Source of the DNA: Lysobacter antibioticus
Lineage (GTDB): Bacteria > Pseudomonadota > Gammaproteobacteria > Xanthomonadales > Xanthomonadaceae
Length of the DNA: 7,715 bases
Direction: 5' to 3'
Assembly (NCBI RefSeq): GCF_001442535.1
Contig: NZ_CP013141.1
Location: forward strand, 5,707,029-5,714,743
Shown: one piece after another, positions 1 to 4,205 of the stretch
Position numbering within the stretch: position 1 is the stretch's first letter
How the letters are laid out: every line of letters begins with the position of its first letter
The notes under the pieces: model-generated
Told to the model about the DNA's origin: nothing
Databases searched by the model: none
What the model saw: the letters and a program-made list of their open reading frames with translations, nothing else
Program-made: the position numbers and the translations under genes

Positions 1-302
1 GCCGCGGTCCCGGGCGGCTGGCCCTGGGTCGCGGTCGCGGCGGTGCCGCCGCCGACGCGTGCGTTGATCGCGTCGTGGGTTTCCAGGATCACCGGATACA
101 TCACGTAGATCGACAGCACGATCGCCAGGCCGTTGATGACGACGTTCGGCGGCACCTGCTGCAGGCCCAGCGCGTTACGCAACAGGCTCAGCACCACGAC
201 GATCTTGGTGAACGAGGTCACCATCACCGCGACGAACGGCGCCAGCGCGAGGCTGACCACCGTGATCAGCACCAGGGCCGGCGAGAACGAACTGAAATCC
301 AT
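1..302 (-). CDS. sctR: SctR, type III secretion export-gate membrane protein (partial, N-terminal 100 codons)
   Basis: SctR (YscR/HrcR, FliP homologue) is one of the core export-gate subunits; five copies assemble with SctS and SctT into the helical pore through which substrates leave. The visible 100 codons start with MDFSSFSPALVLITVVSLAL, a hydrophobic first segment. They continue with the family hallmark FTKIVVVLSLLRNALGLQQ (about residues 31-49) and the PPNVVINGLAIVLSIYVMYP hydrophobic stretch. The ATG is at 302-300 with GGAG at 313-310, seven bases upstream, lying inside the end of sctQ. Only 3 bp separate it from the sctQ stop, so the two are probably translated from one mRNA. The fragment ends in a Gly/Ala/Thr/Gln/Pro-rich stretch, where the family has a variable periplasmic region. 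The remaining half or more lies beyond the window, and sctS and sctT would be expected next. FliP is the only serious alternative; the SctQ/SctV/SctD context argues for the injectisome version. Confidence 0.93.
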   Translation of the reverse strand, partial: MDFSSFSPALVLITVVSLALAPFVAVMVTSFTKIVVVLSLLRNALGLQQVPPNVVINGLAIVLSIYVMYPVILETHDAINARVGGGTAATATQGQPPGTA

Positions 303-305
303 GGT

Positions 306-566
306 TCAGCTCCAGGCGATCAGGCGCACGCCGAGGGTATCGCCGACGGCGACGATCTCGCCGCGGCCGGCGTCGCGGCCGTTGGCGCGGATCACCACGT
401 TCGCGCCTTCCAGGCGCGAGGGCAGGGCGAACACGTAGCCGGGCTGGAAGCCGGACAGTTCGTCGTATCGGCATTCGAGCCGGCCCAGGTCGAACTCCAG
501 GCGGACCGGAACGTCCGGTGCGGTGGGTTCCGCGGATTCGGGGGCAGCGGACTCGGTGTCGCTCAT
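306..566 (-). CDS. SctQ-C, internally initiated 86-residue SpoA protein (predicted second product of sctQ)
   Basis: Within sctQ, codon 279 is an ATG (566-564) preceded by AGGAG at 580-576 with a nine-base spacer. That is one of the best Shine-Dalgarno sequences in the window and is not needed for full-length SctQ. Initiation here would give an 86-residue protein: an acidic Ser/Glu/Pro/Ala linker of about 18 residues plus the complete second SpoA domain. Internal initiation is established for YscQ (Yersinia), SsaQ (Salmonella SPI-2) and Spa33 (Shigella). There the short product, of similar size, forms a FliN-like dimer that joins or stabilises full-length SctQ. The start sits exactly at the inter-domain linker, as in those cases. 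Production of the short form here is inferred from the start site and the family precedent. Confidence 0.65.
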   Translation of the reverse strand: MSDTESAAPESAEPTAPDVPVRLEFDLGRLECRYDELSGFQPGYVFALPSRLEGANVVIRANGRDAGRGEIVAVGDTLGVRLIAWS

Positions 567-1400
567 CGCGGAGGTCTCCTGATGCGTGGAAAGGGTCAAG
601 GGCGCGCCGTCGATGCGCCAGCCGTCGGCGGCCGGCGCCAGCGGCCAGGCGAAGCCGGGCACGTGCGCCTGCATCGGCGGCGGACGCTGGTGGTTGCCGA
701 TGACGAGGACGTCGCCGGGGCGCAGCTGGCGCCATTGCGCATGGCGCAACTGCGGGCCGGCCCAGCGGATCGCGATCGGCACCGGCAGATCGGCCCAGCG
801 TGCGCTCGGGTCGTCGCCGTAGGCAGGTTCGGGGGTTTCGGCGCGGGCGAGCAACTGGCCGACCCAGTTGACCGGCATGCGCAAGGTGCCGCGGCTCAGT
901 ACCTGGGCGCCGCCGCCGTCGGTGATCACGAACGACAGCCACAGGCCGTCGAGTTCGGCCTCGGCCTCGGCATGCGCGGCGCGGATCGGGTCGCTGGCGC
1001 CGTCGTCGACGATCGGGATCAGGGCGACGTCGATGCCCTGGCTCAGGCGCACCAATTGGGTTTCGTGGGCCAGGCTCCAGGCGAGCAGGCGCGAGCGGCC
1101 CTGGTAGTCGCTCCAGTGCAGGCCGGTGTCGCTGGCGTTGGCCAGGCTGCTGTCGAAACGCAACTTGACCCGCGCGCCGTCGCCTTCCAGGGTGACCAGC
1201 TCGCCGTGCACGGGTTCGGTCGGCACGAAGCTGAGCCAGCCGCCGTCGCGGGTGGGCCAACGCTGGCGCAGCGCGAACACGTCGCGCAGGGCTTCGGCCT
1301 GCCAGGGATGCAGGGAAGGCAGGCGGCCGCGCGGCGAAGCGGCGAGGCCGGAGGCGTCGGCCGAATGCGTCGGCGTCATCGTTGCGCTCGTCTCACCCAT
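306..1400 (-). CDS. sctQ: SctQ, type III secretion C-ring / sorting-platform protein
   Basis: SctQ (YscQ/HrcQ, related to FliM/FliN) builds the cytoplasmic sorting platform that binds SctL/SctN and receives chaperone-substrate complexes. The protein is 364 residues, normal for full-length SctQ. The N-terminal 190 residues are poorly conserved, as usual. A first SpoA (surface presentation of antigens) domain is recognisable around 205-270, starting at LPVPIAIRWAG. After a Ser/Glu/Pro/Ala-rich linker (about 279-297) comes the well-conserved C-terminal SpoA domain (about 298-364), with VPVRLEFDLGRLECRYDEL and VVIRANGRDAGRGEIVAVGD. The ATG at 1400 overlaps the response-regulator stop by 8 bp, with AAGGTGG upstream, suggesting translational coupling. 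An ATG seven codons later (1379) is an alternative start. A strong internal start produces SctQ-C (separate entry). In some plant pathogens this gene is split into hrcQA and hrcQB; here it is continuous. Confidence 0.88.
   Translation of the reverse strand: MGETSATMTPTHSADASGLAASPRGRLPSLHPWQAEALRDVFALRQRWPTRDGGWLSFVPTEPVHGELVTLEGDGARVKLRFDSSLANASDTGLHWSDYQGRSRLLAWSLAHETQLVRLSQGIDVALIPIVDDGASDPIRAAHAEAEAELDGLWLSFVITDGGGAQVLSRGTLRMPVNWVGQLLARAETPEPAYGDDPSARWADLPVPIAIRWAGPQLRHAQWRQLRPGDVLVIGNHQRPPPMQAHVPGFAWPLAPAADGWRIDGAPLTLSTHQETSAMSDTESAAPESAEPTAPDVPVRLEFDLGRLECRYDELSGFQPGYVFALPSRLEGANVVIRANGRDAGRGEIVAVGDTLGVRLIAWS
567..580 (-). promoter_or_regulatory. Internal ribosome binding site for SctQ-C
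   Basis: On the minus strand AGGAG (580-576) followed by nine bases precedes the ATG at 566. It lies inside the sctQ coding sequence, at codons encoding Gln-Glu-Thr-Ser-Ala just before Met279. It decides the SctQ-C start. Confidence 0.65.
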
Positions 1401-1992
1401 GGCCCAGCGCCACCTTCATCAGTTCGGGCAGCGAGCGTACCCCGAGTTTGTTCATCATGTTCGATCGATGCAGTTCCACGGTCTTGACGCTGATGCCGAG
1501 CACGTCGGCGATGATCTTGTTCGGTTTGCTCGCCACCACCAAGTCCATGACTTGACGTTCGCGCGGGCTGAGCCGGGCCAGGCGGTCGTCGCCGGCTTCG
1601 ACGGCATGGTTGCGCGCATTGGCGATGGCGGCCCGGATCGCATCGATCAGGGCGTCGTCGCTGAAGGGTTTTTCGAGGAAGTTGGACGCGCCCTTGCGCA
1701 TCGCCTCGACCGCGAGCGGCACGTCGCCGTGGGCGGTGACGAACACCAGCGGCAGGCCGATGCCGCGCCGGCGCAGCTCTTCCTGCAGTTGCAGGCCGCT
1801 CATCAGCGGCATGCGGATGTCCGAGACGATGCAGTGCGCGCCGCCGCCGTGGCGTTCGCCGGCATAGGCCTCCAGGAACGCCGGGCCGGAGGCGTGGGCC
1901 TGGACTTCGAAGCCGGCGGTCTCGAGCAGCCACGCGGTGGAATCGCGGAAGCCGTCGTTGTCGTCGACCAGATAGATGCGTGCTTCGCTCAT
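1393..1992 (-). CDS. FixJ/NarL-type response regulator (receiver + LuxR-type HTH)
   Basis: A 199-residue DNA-binding response regulator, about the size of FixJ. The receiver domain spans residues 4-122. It has the acidic pair D10-D11, the phospho-acceptor D58 in IVSDIRMP, T86 in VFVTAHGD and K108 in FLEKPF, so all the phosphorylation residues are present. A LuxR-type helix-turn-helix covers about 138-197 (LSPRERQVMDLVV, then NKIIADVLGISVKTVELHRS). The ATG overlaps the stop of a 43-residue ORF as ATGA, and GGGAG lies nine bases upstream at 2006-2002. The 3' end overlaps sctQ by 8 bp. The neighbouring histidine kinase is its likely partner. Sitting in the structural operon, it is likely to control T3SS transcription, perhaps including its own operon, in a role like HrpY of Erwinia or Pantoea. 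The domain calls are secure; the target genes are inferred. Confidence 0.93.
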   Translation of the reverse strand: MSEARIYLVDDNDGFRDSTAWLLETAGFEVQAHASGPAFLEAYAGERHGGGAHCIVSDIRMPLMSGLQLQEELRRRGIGLPLVFVTAHGDVPLAVEAMRKGASNFLEKPFSDDALIDAIRAAIANARNHAVEAGDDRLARLSPRERQVMDLVVASKPNKIIADVLGISVKTVELHRSNMMNKLGVRSLPELMKVALGHG

Positions 1993-2120
1993 GGGCGGTC
2001 ACTCCCGGTGTCGGCGGGCGAGCGGCTCGCCGCCCGCACCGGCCCGTTCGCGCCGCAGGCACGGTGGTAGGGGCGGTCGGTGGGCACGGCGCAGGCGGCG
2101 GATACGAAGCGTTCGGGCAT
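1989..2120 (-). CDS. Possible small protein (43 residues) between kinase and regulator genes
   Basis: A short ORF starts 5 bp after the kinase stop and ends in an ATGA overlap with the response-regulator start, so it fills the gap exactly. The peptide begins MPERFVSAACAVPTDRPYHR and is rich in Arg, Pro and Ala, with two Cys (residues 10 and 22) and no membrane segment. By hand count about 88% of third codon positions are G or C, as in the real genes here. However, first and second positions are also GC-rich (about 72%), so composition alone does not prove coding. AGGA lies about 11 bases before the ATG, inside the kinase stop region. It may be a true small protein, or only a translated spacer that carries ribosomes to the regulator start. 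I do not recognise the sequence. Confidence 0.35.
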   Translation of the reverse strand: MPERFVSAACAVPTDRPYHRACGANGPVRAASRSPADTGSDRP

Positions 2121-2125
2121 CGTGC

Positions 2126-3220
2126 TCAGGTCCTGGCTTCGAAGCGCGGCAGGGTGAAGCCGAACACGCTGCCGCCGCCGTCGCGCGGCTCGAAGAACAA
2201 ACGGCCTTCGTGGTACTCGATGATCGACCGGCAGATCGCCAGGCCGATGCCGAGGCCGTCGGTCTTGGTGGTGAAGAACGGCGAGAACAACTGGTCCTGT
2301 TCGGCCGGGCTGAGGCCGGCGCCGCGGTCGGACACGCGCACTTCGATCTGGTCGTCGAGGTTCATGCGCGCGTCGATACGCAGCTCGCGGCGCGCGGTCG
2401 GGATCTCGCGCATGGCCTCGATGGCGTTCTTGACCAGGTTCAACAGCACCTGCTCGATCATGACCCGGTCGGCGAACACCGGCGCCAGCCGCGTCGGCAG
2501 GCCGAGGTCGATGCGCAGCTGCAGGCGCTCGGCTTCCAGGCGCAGCAGCTCCAGTACGGTTGCGGCGATCTGGCTGAGGTCGTGGGCGTCGCGGCGCGGT
2601 TCGCGCGCGCGCACGAACTCGCGCACCCGCGAGATCACCGCGCTGGCGTGTTCGGCCTGGGTGCGCGCGGCCTGCAGGGCGCGTTCGACCTGGACCGGGC
2701 CGCCGGCCTGTTCGACCAGGCGCAGGCTGCCGTTGAGGTAATTCATGATCGCCGCGAGCGGCTGATTGAGTTCGTGGGCCAGGGTCGCGGCCATCTCGCC
2801 GACCGACATCAGGCGCGAGGTGAACAGCAATTTCTCCTGGCGGGTCTTGTGCGAGTCCAGGGTCTCGATGCGTTCGCTGATGTCGATCGCGGTCAGCACG
2901 TCGACGTGGTCGCCGCCGTGCTCGGCGCGGCCCCAGTGCAGCGCATACCAGCGGCCGCTGTGCGGGGCCAGCACCTCGCGCGGCCGCTCGCCGTCGCCGG
3001 CCTCGCCTTGCAGGCGGGCGAGGAGGGCGTCGCGTTCACCATGTTCAGCCAGCTCGCCGAATTCTTCGCGATAGCGCGCATTACCGGCGACCAGGGCGCC
3101 GTCCCCGGCGAACATCGCGCAGGCGAAGGGGACCGCGCCCAACAGGCCGGCGTCGCGGTCCGGGGCGCTGGCCGCGCCCGATGCATCGCTGGGTTTGCTA
3201 CGACGTTTCGCTGTGACCAT
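2126..3220 (-). CDS. Soluble PAS-type sensor histidine kinase (FixL-like architecture)
   Basis: A 364-residue histidine kinase, counted from the ATG at 3220. A divergent PAS-like sensor region covers about 26-120 (PFACAMFAGDGALVAGNARY, ending VLTAIDISERIE). The dimerisation/phosphotransfer domain follows, with H149 in LAHELNQPLAAIMNYL. The ATPase domain has an N box at N265 (LLNLVKNAIEAM), G1 at D298 (VSDRGAGLS), the F box FSPFFTTK and G2 GLGIGLAI (322-329). No membrane segment or signal peptide is visible, so it should sense a cytoplasmic signal. I could not assign a haem-binding His as in FixL. The partner regulator is downstream in the same operon. Start choice is uncertain: an in-frame GTG at 3313 with AGGAG ten bases upstream would add 31 Arg-rich residues, whereas the ATG at 3220 has only a weak Shine-Dalgarno. 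I prefer the ATG because the extension looks non-coding and would span a perfect hairpin. Confidence 0.9.
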   Translation of the reverse strand: MVTAKRRSKPSDASGAASAPDRDAGLLGAVPFACAMFAGDGALVAGNARYREEFGELAEHGERDALLARLQGEAGDGERPREVLAPHSGRWYALHWGRAEHGGDHVDVLTAIDISERIETLDSHKTRQEKLLFTSRLMSVGEMAATLAHELNQPLAAIMNYLNGSLRLVEQAGGPVQVERALQAARTQAEHASAVISRVREFVRAREPRRDAHDLSQIAATVLELLRLEAERLQLRIDLGLPTRLAPVFADRVMIEQVLLNLVKNAIEAMREIPTARRELRIDARMNLDDQIEVRVSDRGAGLSPAEQDQLFSPFFTTKTDGLGIGLAICRSIIEYHEGRLFFEPRDGGGSVFGFTLPRFEART

Positions 3221-3361
3221 GCTCACATCAATGCCATGCGCGACGGCTCGTCGGCGTGAAGCGACGAGCCGCCGCCGTTGCGGGGCGGCCGGGCTGCTAC
3301 GGTATGTCGGCACGGCCTCGCCGCTCCTCTCGCCTCGTTACCGGTTCCGCACTGACCCACC
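3221..3361. promoter_or_regulatory. Divergent intergenic region between the kinase operon and the FliO-like gene
   Basis: These 141 bp separate two oppositely oriented gene groups and should hold promoters for both. I see no convincing -35/-10 pair by eye. The region contains a perfect 10-bp hairpin (separate entry). No Shine-Dalgarno precedes the plus-strand ATG at 3362. On the minus strand, AGGAG followed by a GTG at 3313 offers an alternative kinase start inside this region, which would shrink the true spacer to about 48 bp. Confidence 0.5.
3244..3271. repeat. Perfect inverted repeat (10-bp arms, 8-bp loop) upstream of the kinase gene
   Basis: CGGCTCGTCG at 3244-3253 pairs perfectly with CGACGAGCCG at 3262-3271 around an eight-base loop. 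After one mismatch three more pairs are possible (3240-3242 with 3273-3275). It lies 24 bp upstream of the kinase ATG and 90 bp upstream of the FliO-like start. No T-run follows on either strand, so a rho-independent terminator is unlikely. It could be an operator for a dimeric regulator, for example autoregulation, or a 5'-leader hairpin. If the GTG start of the kinase is used, it would instead be coding sequence. Confidence 0.6.
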
Positions 3362-3826
3362 ATGCCGATACTGCTCCCACTGCGCTTGCTGCTTGATCGT
3401 TCCCCGCTGCTGGCCCTGGTGCCGCTGCTGTCGCCGGCCGCCGCGCTGGCGTTCGCACCGGCTGCCGCGCCCCCCGCCGCTCCGGCGAACGTTCCCGAAC
3501 CGCCTTCGTTCTTCATCGAACTGCTATCGATCATGCTGCCAGTTGCGGTGGTCCTGGTCGGCCTGGTCGCGGTCTTGTATTACCTGCGCAAGCGCCATGG
3601 ACTGACCGCGCGCGACAACCCGCTGTCGGTCCTGCAGGTGCTTCCGGTCGGCCCGCGCGAGCGCATCGTGGTGCTGCGCACGCGCAGCGGGCGCGCCCTG
3701 GCGGTCGGGGTCGGAGGACAATCGATGAGCCTGATCGCCGAACTCGATTCCGCCGACATCGCCCCGCTTGCGACTGCGACGACGATGCCGGAATCGACCG
3801 TCGCCGCGGCCGAAGCCGAATCGTGA
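3362..3826 (+). CDS. fliO: FliO-like membrane protein in an injectisome locus
   Basis: A 154-residue protein. The N terminus resembles a signal peptide (hydrophobic about 15-30, ending AALAFA). An Ala/Pro-rich linker (31-49), a transmembrane helix (about 52-74, FIELLSIMLPVAVVLVGLVAV) and a basic RKRHG follow. Residues 87-128 match the FliO domain: LSVLQVLPVGPRERIVVLR then LAVGVGGQSMSLIAEL, corresponding to the GARERVVVV...LVLGV...INLL pattern of flagellar FliO. FliO is an assembly factor for the FliP/FliQ/FliR export gate and is normally found in flagellar operons; most injectisomes have no such gene. Here it is divergent from sctQ-sctR and upstream of sctV, so a dedicated gate-assembly role for SctR is plausible but inferred. 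An in-frame stop at 3353-3355 makes the ATG at 3362 the first available start; no Shine-Dalgarno precedes it, so initiation may be leaderless or weak. The tail after 129 is Ala/Thr/Glu-rich. Confidence 0.78.
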   Translation: MPILLPLRLLLDRSPLLALVPLLSPAAALAFAPAAAPPAAPANVPEPPSFFIELLSIMLPVAVVLVGLVAVLYYLRKRHGLTARDNPLSVLQVLPVGPRERIVVLRTRSGRALAVGVGGQSMSLIAELDSADIAPLATATTMPESTVAAAEAES

Positions 3827-3851
3827 CGAGTCTTCGCCTACGTTAGTCGAA

Positions 3852-3870
3852 CGCAATTGCGCAATTGCGC
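3852..3870. repeat. Tandem palindromic repeat GCAATTGC x2
   Basis: The self-complementary 8-mer GCAATTGC occurs twice back to back (3853-3860 and 3861-3868). Flanking bases make a perfect 12-bp palindrome GCGCAATTGCGC at 3859-3870 that overlaps a 10-bp one at 3852-3861. It starts 26 bp after the FliO-like stop, at the beginning of the AT-richer segment. Overlapping palindromes with an 8-bp period could bind a dimeric regulator. The function is unknown. Confidence 0.6.
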
Positions 3871-3933
3871 ACGCGCTCACAAAAACAATGATGAATGCGC
3901 GCGAATGTAGCCGCCCGAGATCGAGGGGGCGTG

Positions 3934-3954
3934 ATTGTGCACATCCCGCACAAT
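3934..3954. promoter_or_regulatory. 21-bp dyad ATTGTGC-N7-GCACAAT, candidate regulator binding site
   Basis: Two perfect 7-bp arms (3934-3940 and 3948-3954) flank a seven-base spacer, with one further complementary pair (3932/3956). This is the classic size of a site for a dimeric helix-turn-helix protein. It includes the T-N11-A pattern of LysR-type regulators (T3938/A3950). It differs from a CRP/Clp site by spacer length and core. It lies about 270 bp upstream of the sctV start and 80 bp before the Shine-Dalgarno of the 55-codon ORF, a reasonable place for control of the sctV-sctD transcript. The regulator is not identified. Confidence 0.5.
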
Positions 3955-4033
3955 AAGCACCTCGTTCACACAAATGATGACAATCAGCACTTAGTATCGG
4001 GCGTCCGAACCGGGATCGTGTAAGGACAGCGCC

Positions 4034-4201
4034 ATGGCTGGGTGCGCAGGGGTATGTGGTAGAGCAGTGACTGCTTTCACCGTTCGATGCAGGGCCGAAA
4101 ATCTTTCGAGCGCGACCCGTGGCCAGCCGCCGCGGGGCTGCGCCATCGCTGCTGCGCGTCCGAACGTGGTCGGCTCGTCGATTCTCAGGAACCGGGACTG
4201 A
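4034..4201 (+). CDS. Possible 55-residue leader ORF upstream of sctV
   Basis: An ATG at 4034 has a good Shine-Dalgarno (AAGGA at 4022-4026, seven-base spacer) and opens a 55-codon frame that stops at 4199-4201, 4 bp before the sctV ATG. The peptide starts MAGCAGVCGRAVTAFTVRCR, has five Cys and many Arg, and shows no membrane segment or known motif. Codon use in the first 25 codons is unlike the neighbours (about half end in A or T by hand count), and only the second half looks like native coding sequence. This favours a translated leader that delivers ribosomes to sctV over a conserved protein. A small protein remains possible. An alternative reading is that part of the region encodes a longer SctV from a GTG at 4119, which I consider unlikely. 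Confidence 0.35.
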   Translation: MAGCAGVCGRAVTAFTVRCRAENLSSATRGQPPRGCAIAAARPNVVGSSILRNRD

Positions 4202-4205
4202 CCGA

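Larger units (their letters stand above)
3827..4205 (+). promoter_or_regulatory. Long upstream region of sctV, comparatively AT-rich
   Basis: This 379-bp stretch between the FliO-like gene and sctV has clearly lower GC content at about 3850-4100 than the genes on either side, typical of a regulatory region. It contains a tandem GCAATTGC repeat, a 21-bp dyad and a 55-codon ORF ending 4 bp before sctV (separate entries). A possible weak -10 (TAGTAT, 3992-3997) has no well-spaced -35. I found no HrpX PIP box with correct spacing and no HrpL-type box. The main promoter for sctV-sctD probably lies here. Confidence 0.5.

Noticed and set aside
75..1487. A 470-codon open frame on the plus strand opposite sctQ and sctR
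   Set aside because: It is the antisense shadow of GC-rich genes. The translation is dominated by Arg/Ala/Gly/Asp/Gln/His without family features, and SctQ/SctR on the other strand are clear.
1976..3259. A 427-codon plus-strand frame opposite the histidine kinase
   Set aside because: The kinase H, N, G1 and G2 boxes lie on the minus strand; the plus frame has only compositional repeats.
4083..4109. TTCGA...TTCGA resembling a HrpX PIP box upstream of sctV
   Set aside because: The spacer is 17 bases rather than 15, and both half-sites end in A, outside the usual TTCGB-N15-TTCGB consensus.
4188..4193. GGAACC, the first half of a HrpL-type promoter
   Set aside because: No CCACNNA follows at 15-16 bases, and the site lies 12 bp before the sctV start codon, too close for a promoter.
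4119..4205. GTG start that would lengthen SctV by 29 residues
   Set aside because: The extra residues are Arg/Ser-rich and unlike SctV N termini; the ATG at 4206 has GGGA at a suitable distance and gives the normal family length.
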